Positions 54,864 through 62,768 of a stretch of DNA of 64,000 bases are shown here, piece by piece; position 1 is the first letter of the stretch, and each line of letters starts with the position of its first letter. A model generated the notes under the pieces. That model saw only the letters and a program-made list of their open reading frames with translations, was not told where the DNA came from and did no database searches. This stretch comes from Frigoribacterium sp. CG_9.8. Lineage in GTDB: Bacteria; Actinomycetota; Actinomycetes; Actinomycetales; Microbacteriaceae. The stretch lies in contig NZ_JADOVH010000002.1 in assembly GCF_015751965.1 (NCBI RefSeq), forward strand, positions 248,001 to 312,000, given 5' to 3'. Made by a program: the position numbers and the translations under genes.

Positions 54864-55919
54864 CTAACCGCTACCAGCGGGTGCCGGCGTTGGGATGGTG
54901 GTTACAGTCGGACCCTGATTGAGTGCGCTGTTGAGTCCGGCCGTCTGTTCAGAGAGAATCTTCAATTCGGCGAGGTTCGCGTTGTACTCAGCGGTCTTCG
55001 CGAGGATATCGGCATAGAGGCCGTCGAGCGAGGATCGTCTCGACTCGAGCACACGCTGTGCTCGGTAGATCTCCTCGTTCGTCGTGAAGTCGGTTCGGGC
55101 ATTGAATCGACGGGTATCGGCATTCAGCTGGGTATAGCCGCTCGTGTAGGAGGCGTACTCCTCGGCAATCGCACCCTGTAGAGCATTCATCGTTGCCGAG
55201 AGGTCGGCTGAGCGATTCTCGAGCGCGGAGAAGACGGCGTCGGTTTTCACCTGGAGCTTCACTACCGACTGACGGTTACCGAGCCATTTTGCATAGTGGG
55301 CTTCGAGCTCGGGCGAGATCGATGCGATTTCAGTGCCGATAATCGAATGCAGTTCGTTATCACGTTCGCCCGGTTCATTTGTGGCGTAGTACGTGAGGCG
55401 CGCCTGAAAAGCGGGATCGTCTGCCAGCTTCGTTGCCTCCCGCTCGAGCAGGGGCACGAGTTGGCGCTGCTCGGCTGCGGAGAGGCGATCCCAGACTGCA
55501 TGCAGCATCTCGTGGGTGGCAACGACATCGGTCAGTCCGAGCAACCGTGGTTCGGTCACCGCGAAGAGATGGATTGATCTGTCCCGCGTGAGGTAGCAGC
55601 CGAGGATCCCACCTCCCTCCCGGTTGCTCGAACAGCTCGACGCAAAGGTAGCGGATGATTCGATCTTCGGTGTGCTCGCCAGGAAGATAAAGCGGCCCTT
55701 GTCGGTGAGCTGCGACGATTCGATCAGCCTCGAGACCGCGGACGACGGGCGAAAGGTCCAGACTGTGTACTGGTCGACGAGGCGCTGAAAGCCGAGATAG
55801 GCGAGCACGCCGGCAGCGACCAACACCAGCGCGAGCACGGGGACAAGCAGTCGGGTGACCCACCCACGGCGGCGCGGAGTCTGCCCCGCGGAGACTGAGT
55901 CGTGCTCGAACAGAGTCAT
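54864..55919 (-). CDS. Membrane-anchored coiled-coil protein with HEMLH motif (putative metallopeptidase)
   Basis: A 351-residue protein. A cytoplasmic stub is followed by one transmembrane helix (residues 22-43) and an exported domain. The domain contains HEMLH at 136-140, a gluzincin/HExxH-type zinc site, followed about 45 residues later by NELHSIIGTEIASISPELE, which could give the third ligand. The C-terminal 130 residues are coiled coil (QSVVKLQVKTDAVFSALENR onward), ending in a Pro/Ala-rich tail. I chose the ATG at 55919; a GTG at 55949 adds ten residues. Substrate and family are unknown to me. Confidence 0.75.
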   Translation of the reverse strand: MTLFEHDSVSAGQTPRRRGWVTRLLVPVLALVLVAAGVLAYLGFQRLVDQYTVWTFRPSSAVSRLIESSQLTDKGRFIFLASTPKIESSATFASSCSSNREGGGILGCYLTRDRSIHLFAVTEPRLLGLTDVVATHEMLHAVWDRLSAAEQRQLVPLLEREATKLADDPAFQARLTYYATNEPGERDNELHSIIGTEIASISPELEAHYAKWLGNRQSVVKLQVKTDAVFSALENRSADLSATMNALQGAIAEEYASYTSGYTQLNADTRRFNARTDFTTNEEIYRAQRVLESRRSSLDGLYADILAKTAEYNANLAELKILSEQTAGLNSALNQGPTVTTIPTPAPAGSG

Positions 55920-56023
55920 GGTTCCCGATCGCCCGCGTGTGGCCGCCACACCGGCCGAATACGCAACTGTACCAATCAGCCCTCTGCCTCAGGCACCGGC
56001 CCCCGTGCGGTATCTGCGGAGCT

Positions 56024-57427
56024 CTAGTGTCCCGTGAGGGGTGCCATGAGCCGGGCGGCGATCGACGGGCGGCCAGTCATCCGCTCTTCGGAATCGGCGA
56101 TGCTCATTGCCGACATGCCGAGGTTTGCTCCGATGAACCGCAGCGGCTCGGGTTCCCACCGGGGCGAACGATGGTTCACCCAGGGCAGCCGCGAGATCGC
56201 AGTATCGCGCCGCAGGATGAGGTCGGTTAGCGTGCGCCCGGCGAGATTGGTGGTGCTGAGACCATCGCCGACGTAGCCACCGGCCGTCGCAATGCCGGTG
56301 TCGCTGTCGAACGTCGCGCTCGCCCGCCAGTCGCGCGGCACGCCGAGTGGGCCACCCCAGCGATGGGTAATTGCGACAGTGCCGACGACGGGAAAGATGT
56401 CGGCGAGGGTACGTGCGAGATGATCGAATACTGCGGGCGCGCGATCGTACTCGGAGCGGATGCTGCTGCCCCAGTGATACCGCGCACCCCGGCCCCCGAA
56501 GGCGAATCGATTGTCTGCTGTGCGCTGGCCGTAGACAAGCAGGTGTCGAAAGTCGGCGAAGGTCTGGCCGTGCTCGATACCGATTTCTTCCCAGGTCTCA
56601 TCGCTCAATGGTTCGGTCGCGATCATGAGGGAGTAGAGCGGCAGAACGCTGCGGTGGGTCTGCTGCAGAGACGCCGCGTAGCCTTCGAGCGCGATGACGA
56701 TGGTCGAGGCGCGCACTGCTCCGTGCACAGTGAGAACCTCGCCGGTGCGCCAGGAGAGCACCTCGGTCTGCTCGTAGATCGTCACCCCGAGTCGCTCGAC
56801 CACGCGAGCGAGCCCGCGAACCAGCTTTGCTGGATGCAGGCGGGCGCAGGCCGGATCGAAAGTCGAGCCCAACGTGCCGGTCGCACCTCGCGGACTGTGT
56901 GCGACATCCCTCCACTCAAGCTGGTCAACCCCAAAGTGCACTGCGTCGGCGACTTCGGCGCGTGCGGCGATGAGTTGAGCGGCACCACGAGCCAGGCTCA
57001 CCGTGCCTCCCCTGATGAAGTCGCAGTCAATATTTTCAGCGCGACACACACGTCCGACCTCACCGACGGTATCGATCATTGCCTGCCGCATCGCCACCGC
57101 CGCGGTTCGGCCATGCCGGCGGGCGAGAGAGGAAGTCGATGCGGGGAACAGCGCTGAGCACCATCCGCCGTTGCGTCCGGATGCTCCAAAACCGGCGATA
57201 TTCTTCTCGAGCACGGCAATGCGAAGAGTTGGCTCCGCAGTCGCGAGGTAATACGCGGTCCATAGTCCGGTAAGACCTCCGCCCACGATGGCGACATCCA
57301 CATCGACATCCGCCTCGCGGGCGCCGGACAGGGCGGGGCGCGGGCGAAGGTCATCCGCTCCCTCCCCTCCGCTGTCCACGGAGGGGAGGGAGTCGAACCA
57401 GAAGCTCAGCCCGCGGTAGTCGGCCAT
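56024..57427 (-). CDS. FAD-dependent oxidoreductase (DAO/PuuB-like)
   Basis: A 467-residue DAO-family flavoprotein. The FAD motif VAIVGGGLTGLWTAYYLA is at about residues 44-61, with LEKNIAGFGASGRNGGW just after, the typical arrangement of gamma-glutamylputrescine oxidase and related amine oxidases. C-terminal GGYVGDGLSTTNLAGRTLTDL closes the FAD site. It lies 20 bases beyond the class III aminotransferase on the same strand, so amine degradation is the likely role. No glutamate-putrescine ligase gene is present in the window. Confidence 0.86.
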   Translation of the reverse strand: MADYRGLSFWFDSLPSVDSGGEGADDLRPRPALSGAREADVDVDVAIVGGGLTGLWTAYYLATAEPTLRIAVLEKNIAGFGASGRNGGWCSALFPASTSSLARRHGRTAAVAMRQAMIDTVGEVGRVCRAENIDCDFIRGGTVSLARGAAQLIAARAEVADAVHFGVDQLEWRDVAHSPRGATGTLGSTFDPACARLHPAKLVRGLARVVERLGVTIYEQTEVLSWRTGEVLTVHGAVRASTIVIALEGYAASLQQTHRSVLPLYSLMIATEPLSDETWEEIGIEHGQTFADFRHLLVYGQRTADNRFAFGGRGARYHWGSSIRSEYDRAPAVFDHLARTLADIFPVVGTVAITHRWGGPLGVPRDWRASATFDSDTGIATAGGYVGDGLSTTNLAGRTLTDLILRRDTAISRLPWVNHRSPRWEPEPLRFIGANLGMSAMSIADSEERMTGRPSIAARLMAPLTGH

Positions 57428-57448
57428 CAGCGGATCAGCTCGCGGGCG

Positions 57449-59011
57449 TCAGAGCCTGGTCCACGCCTCGGTCAGCACATTGCGCAGGATCTGCTCGATC
57501 TCGTCGAACTCCGGCTGGCCGATAGTGAGCGGGGGAGCGAGTTGGATGACGGGGTCGCCGCGGTCATCCGCCCGGCAGTACAGCCCAGCGTCGTACAGCG
57601 CCTTGGAGAGGAAACCGCGCAGCAGGCGCTCGGACTCGTCATCGTCGAAGGTCTCTTTTGTGATCTTGTCTTTCACAAGCTCGATGCCGAAGAAGTACCC
57701 GGCGCCGCGCACGTCGCCGACAATCGGCAGGTCCTTCAGCTTCTCGAGAGTCGAGCGGAGGATCGGGGAATTGAGGCGCACATTTTCATTGAGCTTCTCC
57801 TCCTCGAAGATGTCGAGGTTGGCAAGGGCCACGGCGGAGGAGACCGGATGACCGCCGAAGGTGTATCCGTGATAAAACGACGTGTTGCCGTGCTTGAACG
57901 GCTCATAGATGCGTTCGCTCACGATGGTCGCGCCGATCGGAGAGTATCCGCTCGTCATGCCCTTGGCGCAGGTGATCATATCGGGCACATAGTCGTAGGC
58001 ATCGCAGGCGAAGAACTCGCCGATGCGTCCGAACGCGCAGATGACCTCGTCACTCACGAGCAGCACGTCGTACTGGTCGCAGATTTCGCGCACCCGCTTG
58101 AAGTAGCCGGGGGGCGGGGGGAAGCATCCGCCCGAGTTTTGCACCGGCTCGAGGAAGACGGCCGCAACGGTCTCTGGACCTTCGAACAGGATCATCTCTT
58201 CGATGCGGTTGGCGGCCCACTGCCCGAAGGCCTCGAGGTCTTCGGTGGGTGCACCCATTTCGGCGGCACGGTAGAAGTTGGTGTTCGGTACGCGGAATCC
58301 ACCGGGGGTCACCGGCTCGAACATCTCCTTCATGGCGGGGATGCCCGTGATGGCGAGAGCACCCTGTGAGGTGCCGTGGTACGCCACGTTGCGCGAGATC
58401 ACCTTGTGCTTAGTGGGGCGACCCTGCAGTTTCCAGTAGTACTTGGCCAGCTTGAAGGCCGTCTCGACTGCCTCACCACCGCTGGTGGAGAAGAACACCC
58501 GATTCAGGTCGCCCGGGGCGTAGCTGGCGAGGCGGTCGGCGAGCTCAATGGCGCTCGGATGTGCGTAGGACCAGAGTGGGAAGAAGGCGAGTTCCTCGGC
58601 TTGCTTTGCTGCGACCTCGGCGAGACGGCGCCGACCGTGTCCGGCGTTCACGACGAACAGGCCGCTGAGGCCGTCGATGTACCTCTTGCCGGTGGAGTCC
58701 CAGATGTGATGACCTTCACCCTTGACGATGAGCGGCACTCCCGCCCCGTCTTCCATGACGGATTGGCGGGAGAAGTGCATCCAGAGATGGTCCTTCGCCT
58801 TCTGCTGCAGCTCGGCCTCGGTGAATTTCGAAGATCCGACGGTTGCAGTCGGGTCGACGATGTGACTGGCCGGAGCGAGGGTGTGGCTGTCTGCCGGGCT
58901 GAGGGTGTGGCTGTCTGCCGGGCTGAGGGTGTGGCTGGCCGGGCTGACCGTGTGATTTACGGTGTGGCTGGCAGTGTGTGTGGTGGTGCTGGTCGTGTTG
59001 TCGATGGTCAT
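57449..59011 (-). CDS. Class III PLP aminotransferase (putrescine/diamine-pyruvate type)
   Basis: A 520-residue omega-aminotransferase. The PLP lysine is Lys350 in ITCAKGMTSGY, with the VLLVSDEVICAFGR Asp that holds the pyridine nitrogen and the SGGEAVETAFKLA cofactor loop. The sequence fits the putrescine/GABA/beta-alanine:pyruvate group (SpuC/YgjG-like). The first 55 residues are a Thr/Ser/His-rich low-complexity leader with a 24-base repeat, outside the fold. An Lrp regulator lies 5 bases upstream in the same orientation. Confidence 0.9.
   Translation of the reverse strand: MTIDNTTSTTTHTASHTVNHTVSPASHTLSPADSHTLSPADSHTLAPASHIVDPTATVGSSKFTEAELQQKAKDHLWMHFSRQSVMEDGAGVPLIVKGEGHHIWDSTGKRYIDGLSGLFVVNAGHGRRRLAEVAAKQAEELAFFPLWSYAHPSAIELADRLASYAPGDLNRVFFSTSGGEAVETAFKLAKYYWKLQGRPTKHKVISRNVAYHGTSQGALAITGIPAMKEMFEPVTPGGFRVPNTNFYRAAEMGAPTEDLEAFGQWAANRIEEMILFEGPETVAAVFLEPVQNSGGCFPPPPGYFKRVREICDQYDVLLVSDEVICAFGRIGEFFACDAYDYVPDMITCAKGMTSGYSPIGATIVSERIYEPFKHGNTSFYHGYTFGGHPVSSAVALANLDIFEEEKLNENVRLNSPILRSTLEKLKDLPIVGDVRGAGYFFGIELVKDKITKETFDDDESERLLRGFLSKALYDAGLYCRADDRGDPVIQLAPPLTIGQPEFDEIEQILRNVLTEAWTRL
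58877..58945. repeat. 24-bp in-frame tandem repeat in the aminotransferase leader
   Basis: GAGGGTGTGGCTGTCTGCCG plus GGCT occurs at 58877-58900 and 58901-58924 without mismatch, and a 21-base third copy follows. On the coding strand it encodes SPADSHTL units. Confidence 0.93.
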
Positions 59012-59016
59012 TTTTC

Positions 59017-59478
59017 TTATCTCGTTCCCCAGTTATAGAACTGTTTCTGCAGTCTCAAATACACGAACGTCTCAGTTGACTGCACTCCGGGGATCCCGCG
59101 GATCTCCTTATTGAGAAGTTCGATCAGGTCTTCGTCGTTCTCGCAGACGACCTCCGCAAGGATGTCGAAGCTGCCGGCGGTGAGCACTACGTAGTCGACC
59201 GCGCTGATGCGGCCGAGAGTCTCGGCCACCGATGTCGTGTCACCGGTCACCCGGATTCCGATCATCGCTTGGCGGTAGAAGCCGAGCTGCATCGGGTCCG
59301 TGACGGCGACCACCTGCATCACTCCGGAATCGGTGAGCTTCTGCACGCGCTGGCGCACGGCTGCTTCGCTGAGCCCGACGGCCTTGCCGATCTCGGCATA
59401 GCTGCGACGACCGTCGGCCTGCAACTGCTCGATGATGGCCTTCGACACGCCATCGAGCTGCATCGGCTTTGCATTCAT
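59017..59478 (-). CDS. Lrp/AsnC-family transcriptional regulator
   Basis: A 153-residue feast/famine regulator. Winged HTH at residues 9-55 (SYAEIGKAVGLSEAAVRQRVQKL), then a RAM ligand-binding domain (DILAEVVCENDEDLIELL and GVQSTETFVYLRL). It sits between the aminotransferase operon and the divergent aldehyde dehydrogenase and probably controls both in response to an amine or amino acid. No ribosome site precedes the ATG, and a palindrome overlaps the start, so the transcript may be leaderless or very short-leadered. Confidence 0.92.
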   Translation of the reverse strand: MNAKPMQLDGVSKAIIEQLQADGRRSYAEIGKAVGLSEAAVRQRVQKLTDSGVMQVVAVTDPMQLGFYRQAMIGIRVTGDTTSVAETLGRISAVDYVVLTAGSFDILAEVVCENDEDLIELLNKEIRGIPGVQSTETFVYLRLQKQFYNWGTR

Positions 59479-59498
59479 GCACTGATTCTGTCAGTGCA
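59478..59498. promoter_or_regulatory. Putative Lrp-family operator
   Basis: TGCACTGA-TTCTG-TCAGTGCA is a perfect 8-base inverted repeat with a 5-base spacer whose first base is the last base of the Lrp gene start codon. It would let the regulator block its own transcription or translation initiation. Confidence 0.65.
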
Positions 59499-59614
59499 AC
59501 GGCCTACTTACAAGTGAATCCGTACCCTTGGAGGTTATTTACTGCGGAATCGGTAGCGCTCGCTGATGTTGGCGATCATGGTGTTCACTGTGCTCCCTCG
59601 CTACTGTTGGCACT

Positions 59615-61051
59615 ATGACCACCCCACAGCTGCGTAACTTCATCAACGGCGAGTATGTGGAGGCCTCCACTGAAGCGGCGTTCGACCTGATCGATCCCGC
59701 TACCGAGGAGGTCTACGGATCATCCCCGGTCTCGAGCGCAGCGGATGTCGACTCCGCCTACCGCGCGGCGGCAGCGGCCTTTGAAGGGTGGGGTGAGTCC
59801 ACCCCGAGCGAGCGACAACTGGCGCTGTTCCGAATAGCCGACGCGATGGAGGCGAATGCGGCGAAGTTTGCCGACCTCGAGTCGCAGGACACCGGCAAGC
59901 CCCGGGCGACTCTGGTGACCGACGAGATCATGCTCTCCGTCGACCAGATCCGCTTCTTCGCCGGGGAAGCGCGGCACTTGAGTGGCATGGCATCCGGTGA
60001 GTACCTGAAGGATCACACCTCGCAGATTCGTCGGGAACCGATCGGCGTGATCGGCCAGGTAACACCGTGGAACTACCCGCTCAACATGGCGGTCTGGAAG
60101 TTCGCCCCCGCGCTCGCCGCAGGTAACACCACGGTGCTCAAACCCTCGGACACGACACCATCGGCCACGCTCTTTCTTGCTGAGATCGCCGCGGAGTTCT
60201 TGCCACCGGGAGTGCTCAACGTGATCACCGGGGACCGAACCACCGGGGGAGCGATGATCGACCACAGGACGCCCCAGATGGTGTCGATCACCGGGTCGGT
60301 GCGTGCGGGTATGGAAGTCGCAAAGGCGGCAGCGGTCGATCTCAAGCGCGTGCATCTCGAACTCGGAGGCAAGGCGCCGGTCATTGTGTTCGACGACGCC
60401 GACATCGAATCGGCAGTGGAGGGTATCGCCAACGCCGGCTACTTCAACGCGGGCCAGGACTGCACGGCGGCGACCCGTGTGCTCGTCCAGGCAGGGATCC
60501 ACGATGAATTCGTCGCCGCTCTGACCGTGTATGCGCGCGAGAACGCGAAGACCGGCCTACCGAGCGATACGGGCGTTTTCTTCGGGCCGGTGAATAACGC
60601 CAACCAGCTCGCCCAGGTCGAGGGTTTCATCGACCGTTTGCCCGATAACGCGAGGATCGAACTCGGTGGGCATCGCCAGGGTGTCTCGGGTTACTTTCAC
60701 GAAGCCACGATCGTTTCGGGTCTGGTGCAGACGGATGACGCGGTGCAGAACGAGATCTTCGGTCCGGTCATCACGGTGCAGAAATTCACCGATGAAGCGC
60801 AGGCCCTCGACTGGGCGAACGGAGTGCAATACGGTCTCGCATCGAGTGTCTGGACACAAAACCACGGTCGCGCCATGCGCTTCGCCAAGCATCTCGACTT
60901 CGGATGTGTGTGGATCAACACCCATATTCCGATCGTGGCCGAGATGCCACACGGCGGGTTCAAGCACTCGGGCTACGGCAAAGACCTCTCAAGCTACGGA
61001 TTTGAGGATTACACCCGAATCAAGCACGTTATGAGCTATATCGGTCGTTGA
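59615..61051 (+). CDS. Aminobutyraldehyde dehydrogenase (NAD+-dependent)
   Basis: A 478-residue aldehyde dehydrogenase. The general base is Glu249 in LELGGKAPV, the catalytic nucleophile Cys283 in AGQDCTAATRV, and the NAD loop is VSITGSVRAG. The GQDCTAATR context is typical of gamma-aminobutyraldehyde dehydrogenase (PatD/Prr), which oxidises 4-aminobutanal to GABA. Located divergently from the Lrp gene and the putrescine-type aminotransferase, which would supply its substrate. Confidence 0.9.
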   Translation: MTTPQLRNFINGEYVEASTEAAFDLIDPATEEVYGSSPVSSAADVDSAYRAAAAAFEGWGESTPSERQLALFRIADAMEANAAKFADLESQDTGKPRATLVTDEIMLSVDQIRFFAGEARHLSGMASGEYLKDHTSQIRREPIGVIGQVTPWNYPLNMAVWKFAPALAAGNTTVLKPSDTTPSATLFLAEIAAEFLPPGVLNVITGDRTTGGAMIDHRTPQMVSITGSVRAGMEVAKAAAVDLKRVHLELGGKAPVIVFDDADIESAVEGIANAGYFNAGQDCTAATRVLVQAGIHDEFVAALTVYARENAKTGLPSDTGVFFGPVNNANQLAQVEGFIDRLPDNARIELGGHRQGVSGYFHEATIVSGLVQTDDAVQNEIFGPVITVQKFTDEAQALDWANGVQYGLASSVWTQNHGRAMRFAKHLDFGCVWINTHIPIVAEMPHGGFKHSGYGKDLSSYGFEDYTRIKHVMSYIGR

Positions 61052-61103
61052 TCATGCGGGTGCGCACTACACAGGGCACCCCGTGGGCGACAGAATAGAC
61101 GGT

Positions 61104-61727
61104 ATGCAGCCGGACGACACCGATCACACTGTCATTCGCCCGCGCTCGGCTGGTGAGCGCGGCGGTGAGCGCGCCGCTGAACGCACCCGTAAACGTACAG
61201 TCGAGCCGGTGGATCTCGATGCAGCCACCGTCATTCGTGTGCGAGCGCCAGCTGCACAGCCGGTATCAGTGGAACCGCCTGCCCTGGTGGAACCGCCGCG
61301 CGGCCACTCCGGCGGCCACGAAGGTGGGGTGCTCCGGCGGGCGGGCCTCCCGATCGATCCGGTCCCCCTTGCGGTGCCCTGGTATCGTATCCGGGTCAAT
61401 CGCCACGAGCCGATTCCGCTGGATACTCCCGCGCTGATCGGCAGGAAACCAGTGCCGCCGCGCATCACCGTCGGTGGCGCACCACGGCTGGTGCGGGTGC
61501 CATCCCCGGGTCGCGAGGTCTCCGGCACCCACGTGGAACTGCGGCAGCAGGGGGCATCCGTCATCGTCACGGATCTTCGATCGACCAACGGGACCCTCGT
61601 GTGGTTGCCCGGAACACGCGCACAAAAACTGCGTCAGGGCGAGTCGCTCGTCGTCTCGGCTGGCACAGTGGTGGATATTGGCGACGGAAACACCGTGGAG
61701 ATCCTCCCCATCGAGCGTCAGGTCTGA
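61104..61727 (+). CDS. FHA-domain protein
   Basis: A 207-residue phosphothreonine-binding protein. The N-terminal half is charged and low in complexity with TVIRPRS and ATVIRVR segments that look like kinase substrate sites (Thr-Val-Ile-Arg). The FHA domain lies at about residues 105-205 with VRVPSPGREVSGTHVELRQQ (the Ser-x-x-His pocket) and LRSTNGTLV (Asn). I used the ATG at 61104. The neighbouring kinase and phosphatase indicate a phospho-signalling cassette. Confidence 0.88.
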   Translation: MQPDDTDHTVIRPRSAGERGGERAAERTRKRTVEPVDLDAATVIRVRAPAAQPVSVEPPALVEPPRGHSGGHEGGVLRRAGLPIDPVPLAVPWYRIRVNRHEPIPLDTPALIGRKPVPPRITVGGAPRLVRVPSPGREVSGTHVELRQQGASVIVTDLRSTNGTLVWLPGTRAQKLRQGESLVVSAGTVVDIGDGNTVEILPIERQV

Positions 61728-61765
61728 CGAACGAACGCCCCTGAAGTGTTGTGCGAAAGGCTTCT

Positions 61766-62623
61766 GTGACCGAGATCGGCACAAGCGTTGCGCGGTTCAG
61801 CGTTGACATCCCCAACCATCCGGATGCCCGGCTCGTTCTCGCGTGGGGCGCGGCAACCGACACCGGTCGTCGTCGTGCCCACAACGAAGACAGCTTTATC
61901 GCGGAGGCACCGATGTTTGCTGTCGCCGACGGGATGGGCGGCCATTCGGCCGGGGATCTCGCGAGCGCAGCCGTCGTCTCCCGGTTGTTCGAGGCGGTCA
62001 CCGGTTCAGACAGCGGGCTGTTCACCGATGCCGAAACTATCGAGCGCGGGCTGAGAGCGGCTACCGGCGACATCTCCCAGGTGACCGACGAGAAGCAACT
62101 TGGTGTGGGAACCACCGTCACCGGCGTCGCACTCGCGCTGCAGGATGACGAGCCGTTCTGGATGGTTTTCAACGTCGGCGATTCGCGGGTCTACCGGTAT
62201 GAAGGCGACGCCCTTCTGCAGGTCACCGTTGACCACTCGGTGGTGCAGGAGCTTGTCGATGCGGGCGTGATCCGGGCCGAAGACGCCGAAACTCATCCCG
62301 ACAGCAACGTAATCACCCGCGCTGTTGGATTCAATATCGAGTCCATTCCGGACTACTGGGTGGTGCCGGTGAGCGAGGGCATCCGACTCCTGCTGTGTTC
62401 GGATGGCCTGACGAAGGAGTTGGCTTCCGAGGACATCCGCCGGCATCTCGCCGCCGGTCTTCCCCCCGCGCAGACCGCGATCGCGCTGGTCGATGCCGCG
62501 GTGGAGCGTGGCGGTCGCGATAACATCACCACTATCGTCATCGACGTACTCGAAAGCTCCGGCTTCGGTGAGCCCGAGAACACTGTGCCGCGCACCGCAC
62601 CCATTCCAATCCAGACGGGTTAA
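61766..62623 (+). CDS. PP2C-family Ser/Thr protein phosphatase
   Basis: A 285-residue metal-dependent phosphatase (PstP/PrpC-like). Metal-binding aspartates are in VADGMGGHSAGDLAS, LLCSDGLTKEL and GGRDNITTIVI, and the N-terminal RRRAHNEDSF supplies the phosphate Arg. No transmembrane helix, so cytosolic. I chose GTG 61766 with GAAAGG five bases upstream over GTG 61751. It would reverse phosphorylation by the kinase that follows. Confidence 0.92.
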   Translation: MTEIGTSVARFSVDIPNHPDARLVLAWGAATDTGRRRAHNEDSFIAEAPMFAVADGMGGHSAGDLASAAVVSRLFEAVTGSDSGLFTDAETIERGLRAATGDISQVTDEKQLGVGTTVTGVALALQDDEPFWMVFNVGDSRVYRYEGDALLQVTVDHSVVQELVDAGVIRAEDAETHPDSNVITRAVGFNIESIPDYWVVPVSEGIRLLLCSDGLTKELASEDIRRHLAAGLPPAQTAIALVDAAVERGGRDNITTIVIDVLESSGFGEPENTVPRTAPIPIQTG

Positions 62624-62647
62624 CCCCCCGAAAGAGGTACAGAAAAG

Positions 62648-62682
62648 GCCGATAATCGGCAGATTCCCTCAACTCCTGAGGG
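62648..62682 (+). other. Two adjacent short hairpins before the kinase gene
   Basis: GCCGAT-A-ATCGGC (62648-62660) and CCCTCA-ACTCC-TGAGGG (62666-62682) lie in the 145-base gap between phosphatase and kinase genes. A TAAAAT -10-like hexamer follows at 62695. They may partially terminate the upstream transcript or separate the genes. Confidence 0.4.
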
Positions 62683-62768
62683 CGGAGCCACGTCTAAAAT
62701 AAGCCAACGGGTTCGCGCGCACTACGAGTACCGACCGGCCATCATCCCGCGTCGGCGAAGGAGGAGAG

